Shown: piece by piece, positions 41,469 through 51,034 of the stretch
Numbering within the stretch: position 1 is the stretch's first letter
Layout of the letters: each line of letters begins with the position of its first letter
From: Clostridia bacterium
Lineage (GTDB): Bacteria; Bacillota; Clostridia; Oscillospirales; Acutalibacteraceae
DNA: 64,000 bases
Direction: 5' to 3'
NCBI GenBank assembly: GCA_017428085.1
Contig: JAFRRP010000019.1
Location: forward strand, 1-64,000
Notes under the pieces: generated by a model
Databases searched by the model: none
Seen by the model: the letters and a program-made list of their open reading frames with translations, nothing else
What the model was told of the DNA's origin: nothing
Program-made: the position numbers and the translations under genes

Positions 41469-41591
41469 TCAGTTTTTAACAGGCGTAAACAACTCGCCGA
41501 CGGCGCCGGCGCCTCTGGTAATGATGCGGAACGCGACGGCGGCAATAGCGATGGCCACAGTGATGATGGCGGCGATGATTCCTTTTTTCAT
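41469..41591 (-). CDS. Small single-pass membrane peptide, 40 residues
   Basis: The minus strand encodes a 40-residue peptide beginning MKKGIIAAIITVAIAIAAVA and ending in FTPVKN. It has one strongly hydrophobic helix after two lysines and a short polar tail. GGGTGAG lies upstream of the ATG at 41591. Codon use is GC-rich as in real genes here, and the surroundings are AT-rich. The function is unknown; type I toxin, regulatory membrane peptide and lone signal-like segment are all possible. The recD2 terminator lies just downstream of it and could serve it as well. Confidence 0.55.
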   Translation of the reverse strand: MKKGIIAAIITVAIAIAAVAFRIITRGAGAVGELFTPVKN

Positions 41592-41712
41592 TATTCTCAC
41601 CCTTTTTTTGCGAAAGTCCTGTTGATGGTTTCAACAATTGTTATTATCAACATAAATGTTGCATAAAAATGAATAAAATGTAAACAATAAAAAACTATTG
41701 ACAAAATACACG

Positions 41713-42594
41713 TCAATTGTTCATAAAGAGAACGATTTTTTGCATGTCATCCGGCAACGGAGTTGTAAAGGTGAGTTGTTCTCCGGTGATAGGATGGATC
41801 AAAGTCAGCTTCGCGCAGTGCAGCGCGGCACGTGAGATGGCGGTATCCGTACTGCCGTACATTTCATCCCCCGCGAGGGGCGCGCCGAGAGAGGCGAAAT
41901 GCACCCGGATCTGGTGGGTGCGGCCTGTTTCAAGCATGATCCTCATCAGGGTTCGTTTGCCGTCTGTTCCCAATGCCTCCCAGTGTGTCACTGCCGTTTC
42001 GCCCAGGCTGTTATCCATGCTTACCGCCCGCAGCGTCTTCATCTGATCGGGACGGTAGATGTTTCTGTCGATGGTGCCGGTCCCGTGGAATACCCCGCCC
42101 ACGACGGCGAGGTATTCTTTTTGTATCCGGTCTGGCAGGAAAGAGGCGGCGTGCCGGTTCTTCGCCAGCGCGATCAGCCCGCTGGTGCACTTATCAAGCC
42201 GTCCCACGGAACGAAATACGATGTTTTTGTCCGCGTAGTAGGCCGCCGTCTGGTTGGCCAGCGTGTCGCCCTGATGGTTGTGTGTGGGATGTACCGCCAG
42301 CCCCGCGGGCTTGTTGACGATCAGGATATCATCGTCCTCATACACGATATCAAGGGCTGTGCTGTCTGTGGGATCGATGGCGTTTTCTTCCGCCGGGAAG
42401 GTCACGGTGATCACATCGCCGGTATGGACCGGATCGATGGTACGGATGTGTTCGCCGTTGCGCTTCAGTCCCTCCGGGGCGTGCTTCAGGATCACAAGGC
42501 TGCGGTATGACAGATTCAGTTTTCTTCGCAGAAATATCTTCAGCTTTTCGCCGTCGTATTCCTTATCGACGACGTAATCGATGGAACGGCTCAT
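41713..42594 (-). CDS. RluA-family pseudouridine synthase
   Basis: The 293-residue protein converts uridines in rRNA or tRNA to pseudouridine. An N-terminal S4-like RNA-binding domain (about 1-70) is followed by the catalytic domain with [19 protein letters not shown] near 92, the catalytic Asp in [16 protein letters not shown] near 130, and [23 protein letters not shown] (shown in part) near 225. Members RluC, RluD and RluA cannot be told apart with certainty. Its ATG overlaps the uvrA stop by 4 bp, so it is the third gene of the SOS-controlled operon. Confidence 0.9.
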   Translation of the reverse strand: MSRSIDYVVDKEYDGEKLKIFLRRKLNLSYRSLVILKHAPEGLKRNGEHIRTIDPVHTGDVITVTFPAEENAIDPTDSTALDIVYEDDDILIVNKPAGLAVHPTHNHQGDTLANQTAAYYADKNIVFRSVGRLDKCTSGLIALAKNRHAASFLPDRIQKEYLAVVGGVFHGTGTIDRNIYRPDQMKTLRAVSMDNSLGETAVTHWEALGTDGKRTLMRIMLETGRTHQIRVHFASLGAPLAGDEMYGSTDTAISRAALHCAKLTLIHPITGEQLTFTTPLPDDMQKIVLFMNN

Positions 42595-45422
42595 CTGTCA
42601 TTCAGAACGCGTTTCAAATATTGGCCGGTGTAGCTGGCGGGAATTTCCGCCACCTGTTCCGGCGTACCTTCCGCGATGACAGTGCCGCCCCGGAAGCCTC
42701 CTTCCGGTCCCAGGTCGATCACGTGGTCCGCGCTTTTGATGACGTCCAGATTGTGTTCGATCACAACGACCGTGTTGCCGCTGTCCACCAGCTTTTGCAG
42801 AACGTCGATCAGCTTGTGAACGTCTGCAGTGTGCAGGCCGGTGGTGGGTTCGTCGAGGATATACATGGTCTTGCCGGTGGATTTTTTGGACAACTCTGTG
42901 GAGAGCTTCACCCGCTGCGCCTCGCCGCCGGAGAGCTGCGTGGCGGGCTGGCCGATAGAGATATACCCCAGCCCAACGTCGAACAGTGTTTGCAGCTTGC
43001 GGCGGATGGCCGTGTGGTTCTCAAAGAAGTGCAGGCCCTCCTCCACGGTCATGTTCAGCACGTCGCTGATGTTCTTGCCCTTGTAGCGCACTTCCAGCGT
43101 CTCCCGGTTGTAGCGCGCGCCCTTGCAGACCTCGCAGGGGACATACACGTCCGCTAAAAAGTGCATTTCGATCTTGATGATACCGTCCCCCTGGCAGGCC
43201 TCGCACCGCCCGCCGGACACGTTGAAGGAGAACCGCCCGGGGCCGAAGCCCTTGATCTTCGCGTCGGTAGTCTCGGAGAACAGCTTGCGGATATCCGTGA
43301 ACACGCCGGTATATGTGGCGGGGTTGGAGCGCGGCGTCCGCCCGATGGGGGACTGGTCGATATCAATGACCTTGTCAAGGTATTCCACGCCAGAAAAGCC
43401 TTTATGTCTGCCGGGGTACTGTTTGGCGCCGTTCAGCTCGCTTGCCAGGTGCTTATATACGATCTCGTTCACCAGCGAGGATTTGCCGGAGCCGGAGACG
43501 CCGGTCACCGCGATGAATTTCCCCAACGGGAAGCGCACGTCGATCTCCTTCAGGTTGTTTTGGGCCGCGCCAAAGACCGTCAGCGCATGGCCGTTGCCGG
43601 GGCGACGGATCTCCGGTACTTCAATTCTTTTCTTCCCGGTCAGGTATTGTCCCGTGATGGACGCGGGGCATTTTTCAATGTCCTCTACGGTGCCCTGCGC
43701 CACGATCTCACCGCCGTGGATGCCCGCGCCGGGGCCGATATCCACGATATAGTCGGCGCTGCGCATAGTCTCCTCGTCGTGCTCCACCACGATCAGGGTG
43801 TTGCCGAGATCCCGCAGGTTTTTCAGCGTTCCGATCAGCTTGGTGTTGTCCCGCTGGTGCAGGCCGATGCTGGGCTCGTCCAGAACGTAGAGCACGCCGG
43901 TCAGCGCGGAGCCGATCTGCGTGGCCAACCGGATCCGCTGGCTTTCGCCGCCGGAAAGGGTGCCGGAGGACCGAGCCAGCGTCAGGTAATCCAGCCCCAC
44001 CTTTTCGAGAAATTCCAGCCTTGACCGGATCTCTTTGATAATGCCGTGGGCGATGAATTCCTGCCGTTGCGTCAGCTTCAGTCCGTTCAGGAAGGCGATG
44101 GCCTCCGTAATGGAAAGGCAGGTGAATTCATAAATGCTTTTGCCTCCCACGGTTACGGCCAATATTTCCGGGCGCAGCCGTGCCCCGTGGCACGCCTGGC
44201 ATTCGTGATCGGTCATGAACAGTTCGATCTCCCATCGGGACCACTCGCTGCTGGATTCGCGGTAGCGGCGTTCCAGATTGTTGACGATGCCCTCAAACGG
44301 CGCGTGGTAGGTGCCGCCGCCGATGGAGGTGATGCGGTGCAGCGTCAGCTTTTCGTCGCCGGTACCGTAAAGGATGGCGTTGACAGCCTCCTCCGGCAGG
44401 TCTTTTATGGGATCGTCGAGAGTGAAATGATATTTTTCGGCGAGGCCCTCCATATACATGCGGGCGATAGTGCCGAATTTCTCGCTGGTCCAGCCGCAGC
44501 CCTTCACCGCGCCCTTATTGATGGACAGGTTCTTGTCCGGCAGAATCAGATCGGGAGAAACCTTTTTAAAGATGCCCAGCCCGCTGCATTGGGGGCATGC
44601 GCCGAAGGGGTTGTTGAAGGAGAACGCGCCGGGAGTGAGTTCTCCCAGGCTGACCTCGTGGTCCGGGCAGGCGAATTTGGAGGAGAACAGCATCTCCTCG
44701 CCGCCCACGACCGACACCAGCGCGAGGCCGTCGCCCTGGTCCAGCGCGGTCTCCAGCGAATCCGCCACGCGGGAAGCGATCCCCTCTTTGTTCACAAGGC
44801 GGTCTATCACGATCTCAATGACGTGTTTATTCGTTTTTTGCAGCTTGATATCCTCGGAAAGGTCCCTCATTTCGCCGTCGATACGGGCGCGGACGAAGCC
44901 CTGTTTTCGGGCGTTTTCAAGCACTTTCGTATGCTCGCCCTTGCGGCTGCGCACCACGGGGGCGAGGATCATGAACTTGGCGCCGGGGTCCAGCGCCAGC
45001 ACCCGGTCGGTCATCTGGTCCACTGTCTGTGCCGTGATCTCCCGCCCGCACACGGGGCAGTGAGGAATGCCCACCCGCGCATACAGCAGGCGCAGATAGT
45101 CGTATATTTCGGTGACCGTGCCGACTGTGGAACGCGGGTTTTTGGAGGTGGTCTTCTGGTCGATGGAGATGGCGGGGGAGAGCCCCTCGATCAGTTCTAC
45201 GTTGGGTTTTTCCATCTGCCCCAAAAACTGCCTCGCATAGGAGGACAATGATTCCACGTAGCGCCGTTGGCCTTCCGCGTAGATGGTGTCGAAGGCAAGG
45301 GTGGTCTTACCGGAGCCGGATAGCCCGGTAAAAACGATCAGCCTGTCCCGCGGCAGCGTCAGGTTGATGTTTTTCAGGTTGTGTTCTTTTGCGCCTAAAA
45401 TGCGGATGGTTCGTTCTGTCAC
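42591..45422 (-). CDS. uvrA: Excinuclease ABC subunit A
   Basis: UvrA is the damage-recognition ATPase of nucleotide excision repair. The 943-residue protein has two ABC ATPase units: Walker [13 protein letters not shown] near 33 and [13 protein letters not shown] near 645, signatures [12 protein letters not shown] near 490 and [12 protein letters not shown] near 830. Zinc-finger cysteines are visible at [10 protein letters not shown] near 122, CPQCSGLG near 280 and CEACQGDG...[10 protein letters not shown] near 745. It overlaps uvrB by 4 bp upstream and the pseudouridine synthase gene by 4 bp downstream. Confidence 0.97.
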   Translation of the reverse strand: MTERTIRILGAKEHNLKNINLTLPRDRLIVFTGLSGSGKTTLAFDTIYAEGQRRYVESLSSYARQFLGQMEKPNVELIEGLSPAISIDQKTTSKNPRSTVGTVTEIYDYLRLLYARVGIPHCPVCGREITAQTVDQMTDRVLALDPGAKFMILAPVVRSRKGEHTKVLENARKQGFVRARIDGEMRDLSEDIKLQKTNKHVIEIVIDRLVNKEGIASRVADSLETALDQGDGLALVSVVGGEEMLFSSKFACPDHEVSLGELTPGAFSFNNPFGACPQCSGLGIFKKVSPDLILPDKNLSINKGAVKGCGWTSEKFGTIARMYMEGLAEKYHFTLDDPIKDLPEEAVNAILYGTGDEKLTLHRITSIGGGTYHAPFEGIVNNLERRYRESSSEWSRWEIELFMTDHECQACHGARLRPEILAVTVGGKSIYEFTCLSITEAIAFLNGLKLTQRQEFIAHGIIKEIRSRLEFLEKVGLDYLTLARSSGTLSGGESQRIRLATQIGSALTGVLYVLDEPSIGLHQRDNTKLIGTLKNLRDLGNTLIVVEHDEETMRSADYIVDIGPGAGIHGGEIVAQGTVEDIEKCPASITGQYLTGKKRIEVPEIRRPGNGHALTVFGAAQNNLKEIDVRFPLGKFIAVTGVSGSGKSSLVNEIVYKHLASELNGAKQYPGRHKGFSGVEYLDKVIDIDQSPIGRTPRSNPATYTGVFTDIRKLFSETTDAKIKGFGPGRFSFNVSGGRCEACQGDGIIKIEMHFLADVYVPCEVCKGARYNRETLEVRYKGKNISDVLNMTVEEGLHFFENHTAIRRKLQTLFDVGLGYISIGQPATQLSGGEAQRVKLSTELSKKSTGKTMYILDEPTTGLHTADVHKLIDVLQKLVDSGNTVVVIEHNLDVIKSADHVIDLGPEGGFRGGTVIAEGTPEQVAEIPASYTGQYLKRVLNDR

Positions 45423-47392
45423 TTCTCTTGCTCCCTCAATTGACGTATACGGTCGCGCAGCTTTGCCGCCGCCTCAAATTCCAGTATCTTCGCCGCCGCT
45501 TTCATTTCCTTTGTCAGCGATTCGATCAGCTGCTCGCGTTCGCGTTTTGTCAGCTTGCGGCCCTCCGCGTTTCGGGCGACCTTGCGGCTTTCGGATATCT
45601 CGATGATGTCCCGCACGCCCTTGACGATGGTCTTCGGGACGATGTGGTTTTCCTCGTTGTATTTCTGCTGCTTTTCGCGCCTTCGGTAGGTTTCCCGGAT
45701 GGCGTTTTCCATGCTGGGCGTTACCGTGTCGGCGTACATGATGACCTTGCCCCCGGCGTTCCGGGCGGCGCGGCCAACGGTCTGGATCAGCGAGGTCTCG
45801 CTGCGTAAAAAACCTTCCTTGTCCGCGTCGAGGATCACTACAAGCGATACCTCAGGAATGTCCAGGCCTTCCCGCAGCAGGTTGATGCCTACCAGTACTT
45901 CAAATTCGCCCAGCCGCAGGTCCCGGATGATCTCCATGCGCTCCATGGTGTCGATGTCGGAGTGCATGTATCGCACTTTGATCTTGTAATCCGCCAGATA
46001 GTCGGTCAGGTTTTCCGCCATCTTTTTGGTCAGTGTGGTGACCAGCACGCGTTCGTTGCGCTCGGTGCGGATATGGATCTCCGAGATCAGGTCGTCGATC
46101 TGCCCCTCCACGGGGCGTACCTCGATCTCCGGGTCCAGCAAGCCCGTGGGGCGGATGAGTTGCTCCGCGATCTGCTTGCTGCGGCTTCGCTCAAATTCCC
46201 CCGGCGTGGCGCTGACAAAGATGTTCTGGTTGGTGCGGGCGTAGAACTCTTCAAACGTCAGCGGCCGGTTGTCGTAGGCAGATGGCAGCCGGAAGCCGAA
46301 GTCCACCAGACTGTCCTTGCGCGATCTGTCCCCGCCGTACATGCCGCGTACCTGCGGCAGCGTCACGTGGGATTCGTCCACGAAAAGAATATAGTCCTCC
46401 GGGAAGAAGTCCAGCAGCGTGAACGGCGCGGAACCCGGGGCACGTCCCGCCATCACGCGGGAGTAGTTCTCGATGCCCTTGCAAAAGCCGGTCTCCCGCA
46501 GCATTTCCATGTCGTATTCGGTGCGTTGGCGGATGCGCTGGGCCTCGATCAGCTTTCCCTGTGCGACGAACCACGCTTCGCGCTCCTCCATCTCTGCCGT
46601 CAGGTTCTCGATGGCTTCCTCCAGCTTTTCCGGAGAGATCACGTAGTGAGAGGCGGGGTAAATGGCTGCGTGTGACAGTACTGCTTTCGTTTCTCCGTTC
46701 AGGGGATTGAACTCGCTGATGCGGTCGATCTCGTCCCCGAAGAACTCCACGCGGATGGCCGTTTCGTTGGTGTAGACCGGGAAGATATCCACCACGTCGC
46801 CCTTGACGCGGAATTTGTTCCGCACGAAGTTCAGGTCGTTGCGTTCGTATTGGATCTCCACCAGCTTCTGGATCAGCTCGTCCCGGGACTTTTCCATGCC
46901 CGGCCGCAATGAGATCACCATGCTCTTGTAGTCGATGGGGTTGCCCAGCGAGTAGATGCAGGAAACCGACGCTACGATGATCACGTCACGCCGTTCTGAC
47001 AGCGCCGAGGTGGCGGAATGGCGCAGCCGGTCGATCTCGTCGTTGATGGCGGAGTCCTTCTCGATATAGGTGTCCGTGGTGGCGATATACGCCTCCGGCT
47101 GGTAGTAGTCGTAGTAGCTGACGAAGTACTCCACCGCGTTTTCCGGAAAGAACTCACGAAATTCCGAGCAAAGCTGCGCCGCCAGCGTCTTGTTGTGCGC
47201 CAGCACCAGCGTGGGCCGGTTCATCTGCGCGATGACGTTGGCCATGGTGAACGTCTTGCCGGAGCCTGTTACGCCCAGCAAAGTCTGTTCCCTATATCCT
47301 TTTTTCAGTCCCTCCACCAGCTCACGGATAGCCTCCGGCTGGTCGCCCGTGGGGGCGAAGGGGGATACGAGCTTGAAATGGTCCGTAGCGAT
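45419..47392 (-). CDS. uvrB: Excinuclease ABC subunit B, non-standard start
   Basis: UvrB is the helicase-like subunit that loads on damaged DNA. Walker [12 protein letters not shown], the beta-hairpin region [20 protein letters not shown], and the C-terminal UVR motif ([19 protein letters not shown]) are all present. The conserved N-terminus ([19 protein letters not shown]) is encoded upstream of the first usual start codon, a GTG at 47317. An in-frame TAA lies at 47404-47402. Between them no ATG, GTG or TTG exists; ATC at 47392 after AAAAGGGACGG is the best-placed candidate, and ACG at 47386 is another. Either a rare start or a base error is involved. About 657 residues from 47392. Confidence 0.9.
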   Translation of the reverse strand: MATDHFKLVSPFAPTGDQPEAIRELVEGLKKGYREQTLLGVTGSGKTFTMANVIAQMNRPTLVLAHNKTLAAQLCSEFREFFPENAVEYFVSYYDYYQPEAYIATTDTYIEKDSAINDEIDRLRHSATSALSERRDVIIVASVSCIYSLGNPIDYKSMVISLRPGMEKSRDELIQKLVEIQYERNDLNFVRNKFRVKGDVVDIFPVYTNETAIRVEFFGDEIDRISEFNPLNGETKAVLSHAAIYPASHYVISPEKLEEAIENLTAEMEEREAWFVAQGKLIEAQRIRQRTEYDMEMLRETGFCKGIENYSRVMAGRAPGSAPFTLLDFFPEDYILFVDESHVTLPQVRGMYGGDRSRKDSLVDFGFRLPSAYDNRPLTFEEFYARTNQNIFVSATPGEFERSRSKQIAEQLIRPTGLLDPEIEVRPVEGQIDDLISEIHIRTERNERVLVTTLTKKMAENLTDYLADYKIKVRYMHSDIDTMERMEIIRDLRLGEFEVLVGINLLREGLDIPEVSLVVILDADKEGFLRSETSLIQTVGRAARNAGGKVIMYADTVTPSMENAIRETYRRREKQQKYNEENHIVPKTIVKGVRDIIEISESRKVARNAEGRKLTKREREQLIESLTKEMKAAAKILEFEAAAKLRDRIRQLREQEK

Positions 47393-47419
47393 CCGTCCCT
47401 TTTACGGTAATATGTTGGT

Positions 47420-47448
47420 ATTATAACACCGAAAATATACAATGTAAA
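47420..47448 (-). promoter_or_regulatory. Promoter of the uvrB-uvrA-rluA operon
   Basis: On the minus strand TTTACA (47448-47443), a 17-bp spacer and TATAAT (47425-47420). Confidence 0.75.
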
Positions 47449-47452
47449 CATA

Positions 47453-47464
47453 GAACAAATGTTC
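47453..47464. promoter_or_regulatory. LexA (SOS) box upstream of uvrB
   Basis: GAACAAATGTTC matches the Firmicute LexA/DinR operator GAAC-N4-GTTC, with flanking A and T extending the palindrome. It lies 4 bp upstream of the -35 box, so LexA should repress the uvrB-uvrA operon. Confidence 0.8.
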
Positions 47465-47554
47465 TATGTCAATTATATCATATCGTCGTGATATTGTCAA
47501 CCTTATCAAAAAGAAAAACGCATCGGCATGGCCGTCTGCGTTTCCGTATGATGA

Positions 47555-48175
47555 TCATGTTGTTTCTGTATTTGCTGAAACGGTATGCTTCGGTTTGACC
47601 GGGAGAATGAAATTCAATAACAGCAAAAGCAGTTCCAGTAAGGTGTTTGGCACCATCTCCATCAATCCGCTTTTTCCCAGGGTGAACAGCCACAACGCGA
47701 TACCGCACAGAATCAGAAGAACGGTCAACCCCAAAGGAAGAAAGCCCTGATAGCGTTTCGCGTTTTTGAATAAGAAAATCATGACGGACAGTCCCAGCGT
47801 CGCCATATAAACGCCGGTGGAGATCCAGTGGACGATGCGCTTCGGGTTCCACGTGGTTACGTCGTGCTTGAGGGAAAGCCCGATCCCGCAGGCGGCGATC
47901 ATGGCAAAAATGCTGATGAACAGCAACAGCTTTGACGTTTCCTTATATCTCCGGTAGGCGTACAGCGTATTCAGAAAATAGCCGCCCACCACGAAAAATG
48001 CCCAGATCCAGAACAGGTACTTGCGATCCTCGCACAGGATGCTGATGGTCCCCAGCGGTTTTGTCGGGTCGTTGCCGAACAGAAACATGATCCCGTTGCC
48101 GAGAACCAGTCCGGCGATCAGAAAGAAAAGACAAACGTGTTTGGATAACAGTTTTTGATAAATAGTCATAGGCAT
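47555..48175 (-). CDS. Six-helix membrane protein of unknown function
   Basis: A 206-residue protein with six hydrophobic segments (about 14-34, 55-74, 83-101, 118-137, 146-165, 172-190) and short connecting loops. The inside is likely positive (RRYKETSK after helix 2, KNAKRY after helix 4). No family was recognised. The start is uncertain: ATG at 48175 or 48169, without a strong ribosome-binding site. It is transcribed alone towards the uvrB promoter region. Confidence 0.7.
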   Translation of the reverse strand: MPMTIYQKLLSKHVCLFFLIAGLVLGNGIMFLFGNDPTKPLGTISILCEDRKYLFWIWAFFVVGGYFLNTLYAYRRYKETSKLLLFISIFAMIAACGIGLSLKHDVTTWNPKRIVHWISTGVYMATLGLSVMIFLFKNAKRYQGFLPLGLTVLLILCGIALWLFTLGKSGLMEMVPNTLLELLLLLLNFILPVKPKHTVSANTETT

Positions 48176-48206
48176 GATCGGTCTTTTATAAAACAATTGA
48201 AAATAC

Positions 48207-48235
48207 TTGACAGCGTGATGCGCTTTCGATAAAAT
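48207..48235 (+). promoter_or_regulatory. Promoter, probably of the histidine phosphatase gene
   Basis: TTGACA at 48207-48212 and TAAAAT at 48230-48235 with a 17-bp spacer. It would give an AT-rich leader of about 137 nt. Confidence 0.45.
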
Positions 48236-48378
48236 AACGGTACGATCGCTATTGATGATATGATAACACTATAATAACAATGTTTCAATTGTCAATCAAC
48301 TGTTTTTGTTCAAAAACGGAAAGCATTTTACCCTGTTTTGACAGACGGGACAGATCGCAGAAGGGAATGGTGACGGCA

Positions 48379-48990
48379 ATGCATCTCTATCTTGTCAGAC
48401 ACGCGCAATCGTGTCAAAACGCGGATATGACAGGAAGCTGGCACCCGGACGACGCGCCGCTGACGGAATACGGCAAGCGGCAGGCGGAGCTTCTTGCGAT
48501 GCGTCCCGATCTGCAGAATGTGGACGCGATATACGCCAGCACACTGCTGCGGGCGGCTCAGACGGCGTATCCGTTGGCAAAACGATTGAATAAGTCGATC
48601 ACGTTAGTGGACGACGCGATCGAGCGCGATACCGCCATTTTCGGCACGGACAGGGGAGCCATGCTGCAAGAGGTTCCCTGCGCCGTGTGGCGGGAATGGA
48701 CGCCCCGTATCGTCACGGACGCGGAAACGCCCGAAATGTTGAGAGAGCGTGCGAAGCGGCTGATCGACTGGATCACGGAACGATCTGATGATAACGGATC
48801 CGTGCTGCTGGTGACGCACTGCGCGTTTTTTGGATATCCGCTGCGGTACCTGCTGCATATCCCGAATGACGAGCCATTCGCCTGGAAGATCGACAATTGC
48901 GCCGTGACGCACATCGAGCTTCGACCCGGCGATATTCCGCTGCTGTACTGCGCCAACGACCGAGGGCATCTGTACGCGGAGGAGATGTGA
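48379..48990 (+). CDS. Histidine phosphatase family protein (phosphoglycerate mutase-like)
   Basis: The 203-residue protein begins MHLYLVRHAQSCQNADMTG, the catalytic His following the RHG-type motif (here RHA). Other family marks are LTEYGKRQAELLA near 35, the Arg in IYASTLLRAAQTAYPLA near 58, and the second catalytic His in VLLVTHCAFFGYPLRYL near 150. Such enzymes remove phosphate from sugars, nucleotides or cofactors; the substrate is open. ATG at 48379 is preferred, but an ATG at 48367 and a GTG at 48370 are in frame and AGAAGGG is placed between their optima. Confidence 0.85.
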   Translation: MHLYLVRHAQSCQNADMTGSWHPDDAPLTEYGKRQAELLAMRPDLQNVDAIYASTLLRAAQTAYPLAKRLNKSITLVDDAIERDTAIFGTDRGAMLQEVPCAVWREWTPRIVTDAETPEMLRERAKRLIDWITERSDDNGSVLLVTHCAFFGYPLRYLLHIPNDEPFAWKIDNCAVTHIELRPGDIPLLYCANDRGHLYAEEM

Positions 48991-49000
48991 TGACGTAAAA

Positions 49001-49180
49001 GAGCGGAGATCGGAGTTCGGAGATATTCCGTGCGAACGACCCACGGTACTGCGCGCGGCCCGTGATACGGGGAAGACAGGAAATGCGGACGTCAGCGACA
49101 AATACGCCACGTCTGCACGGGCCGTGGAACTGACAGACAGACTGAAATATCTCCGCTCTCCTAACTCCGAACTCCGCTCT
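49001..49180. repeat. Long imperfect inverted repeat with GGAG-rich ends
   Basis: The left end (GAGCGGAGATCGGAGTTCGG, 49001-49027) is the reverse complement, with changes, of the right end (49146-49180, ending GAACTCCGCTCT). The inner part contains further inverted pieces (GGCCCGTG / CACGGGCC). No reading frame stands out in the 49000-49210 gap. It resembles a REPIN or MITE-like element of about 180 bp. Confidence 0.55.
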
Positions 49181-49212
49181 GCATATTCCCCATCTTGTTC
49201 CATACATTACAC

Positions 49213-49245
49213 AACGGCCGGTCCCGTTATCGGGAACCGGTCGTT
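49213..49245 (-). terminator. Terminator of the aromatic amino acid operon
   Basis: AACGGCCGGTCCCG-TTAT-CGGGAACCGGTCGTT forms a long stem with one bulge, about 20 bp after the aminotransferase stop. Confidence 0.6.
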
Positions 49246-49267
49246 GAAATATGTGCTGAAAAATGGA

Positions 49268-50428
49268 TTACAGCGTGCGGATCTTTTCCAGACGGTTCAG
49301 CGCCTCGTACAGCGTCTCGTCCTTTTTGGCGAAGTGGAAACGCGCCAGATGGTTCACGTCCTCTTTGAAGAAGCTGGAACCGGGTACCGCGGCCACGCCG
49401 ATCTCCCGCGCCATCTTTTCGCAGAATTCCACATCGTTCATTCCGTGGGAGAAATCGGAGATATCCACCATCATGAAGTAGGAACCTTCGGGGTCGGTGT
49501 AGTTGAAGCCAATGCGGTCAAGGCCCTCGGTGAAGATGTCGTGCATGTGCTGGTAGTGGGCCTGCAGCTCTTTATAGTAGCTCATGGGCGCTTCCAGCCC
49601 GGGGATCACTGCCTCCTGTAAAGGCGAAGGCGCGCAGACTGTCAGGAAGTCGTGGATCTTCTTGCAGCGGTCCATCAGGTCCTCGTTGGCGACGATGTAG
49701 CCCAGCCGCCAGCCGGTGATGGAATAGGTCTTGGAAAGCGACGAGCAGCAGATGGTGCGTTCCCACATACCGGGCAGAGAGGCGATATAGCAGTGCTTGT
49801 GCGGCTCGAAGACGATGTGCTCGTATACCTCATCGGTGATGATGATCACGTCGTACTTGATGGCAAGGTCTGCGATGACCTGCAGCTCATCCTTCGTGAA
49901 CACACGGCCGCTGGGATTGCTGGGGTTGCACAGGATCATGCACTTGGTGGCAGGGTCCTTGAAAGCGGCCTCCAACTGGTCAGCGTCAAAGGTGAAATGC
50001 GGCGGGGTCAGCGGGATGAAGACCGGCTCAATGGAGTTGAACAGGCTCTGCGCGGCGTAATTCTCAAAGTAGGGGGAGAAGATCACGCATTTGTCGCCGG
50101 GGTTGGAAATCGCCATCAGCGTGGCCATCATGGCTTCTGTGCTGCCGATGGTGCCGATCACGTTCTTGTCCGGGTCCAACTCCATGCCCATGAACATGCC
50201 CACTTTTTTGGCCACGGCGGCACGGTAGTTGTACGCGCCCCAGGTGGGGGAGTACTGGTGCGGACCCTCCATGGCCACCTCTGCCAGCCGTTTCATGATA
50301 AATTCCGGCGGGTCGAAGTCCGGGAACCCCTGGGAGAGATTGATGGCGCCGCATTCCATGGCGATGCGCGTCATGCGCCGGATCACAGAATCCGACAGTC
50401 CTGCGATTTTACGGTTCATTTCTTTCAT
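49268..50428 (-). CDS. Class I/II PLP aminotransferase (probable aromatic aminotransferase)
   Basis: A 386-residue fold type I aminotransferase. Marks are INLSQGFPDFDPPEF near 30, GSTEAMMATLMAI near 95, CNPSNPSGRVF near 168, ITDEVYEHIVF near 198, and the PLP lysine in SSLSKTYSITGWRLGY near 232, plus the terminal Arg in RFHFAKKDE. It is the last gene of an operon with iorB, iorA and an acyl-CoA ligase. From this context it should turn aromatic amino acids into aryl pyruvates, the substrate of IorAB; 2-oxoglutarate or pyruvate would accept the amino group. Aspartate-type activity remains possible. Confidence 0.85.
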   Translation of the reverse strand: MKEMNRKIAGLSDSVIRRMTRIAMECGAINLSQGFPDFDPPEFIMKRLAEVAMEGPHQYSPTWGAYNYRAAVAKKVGMFMGMELDPDKNVIGTIGSTEAMMATLMAISNPGDKCVIFSPYFENYAAQSLFNSIEPVFIPLTPPHFTFDADQLEAAFKDPATKCMILCNPSNPSGRVFTKDELQVIADLAIKYDVIIITDEVYEHIVFEPHKHCYIASLPGMWERTICCSSLSKTYSITGWRLGYIVANEDLMDRCKKIHDFLTVCAPSPLQEAVIPGLEAPMSYYKELQAHYQHMHDIFTEGLDRIGFNYTDPEGSYFMMVDISDFSHGMNDVEFCEKMAREIGVAAVPGSSFFKEDVNHLARFHFAKKDETLYEALNRLEKIRTL

Positions 50429-50461
50429 AACCTATATCTGTCCTTCCTTAAAATAACGATA

Positions 50462-51034
50462 TTATCCCGCGGCAAAACCAAGCTCGAAGGCTTTCAGGTT
50501 CACGTCCAGGAATTTCGGCGGAACCGTTGTCTTCAGCGACTCGATCCATTTCTCTTTGGCGATGGCGCTGTTTTTCGCGGTAACGCCGATCAAAACGACG
50601 TTGACTGCCTTGATCGTTCCGGCTTCCAAGGCAAGAGAAGCGGCGTCGATCACGGCGGTATCGGCTTGTTCTTTTAACGTATCGCACAGCCCGGCGGGGT
50701 ATTCCTTTGCGCCGGTGATGACCGGCATGGGGTCGATCTGCTGGGTGTTGACGATCAGCTTGCCGCCCTTTTTGAGGTAGGGCAGCGCCCGCATGGCCTC
50801 CAGCGGCTCAAAAGCGAGGATCAGATCCGCGCCGCCCTTGTCCACCACCGGGGACCATACTTTCTCCCCGTAGCGCACGTAGGTGACCACGGAACCGCCG
50901 CGTTGGCTCATGCCGTGTACCTCCGATACCTTCACGTCATACCCTTCGGCGATCACGGTGTTGCCGATGATGCGGCTGGCAAGCAGGGTGCCCTGGCCGC
51001 CCACGCCCACGATCATAATGCTCTTCGTTTCCAT
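50462..51034 (-). CDS. iorB: Indolepyruvate ferredoxin oxidoreductase, beta subunit
   Basis: IorB is the small subunit of the oxygen-sensitive enzyme that converts indolepyruvate and other aryl pyruvates plus CoA into arylacetyl-CoA, CO2 and reduced ferredoxin. The 190-residue protein shows the gamma-type oxidoreductase pattern: IMIVGVGGQGTLLASRIIG at the N-terminus, EVHGMSQRGGSVVTYVR near 42, and FEPLEAMRALPYL near 80. The ATG at 51034 shares a base with the iorA stop (TGATG), giving tight coupling. A longer frame upstream lies in iorA and is not coding. Confidence 0.93.
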   Translation of the reverse strand: METKSIMIVGVGGQGTLLASRIIGNTVIAEGYDVKVSEVHGMSQRGGSVVTYVRYGEKVWSPVVDKGGADLILAFEPLEAMRALPYLKKGGKLIVNTQQIDPMPVITGAKEYPAGLCDTLKEQADTAVIDAASLALEAGTIKAVNVVLIGVTAKNSAIAKEKWIESLKTTVPPKFLDVNLKAFELGFAAG

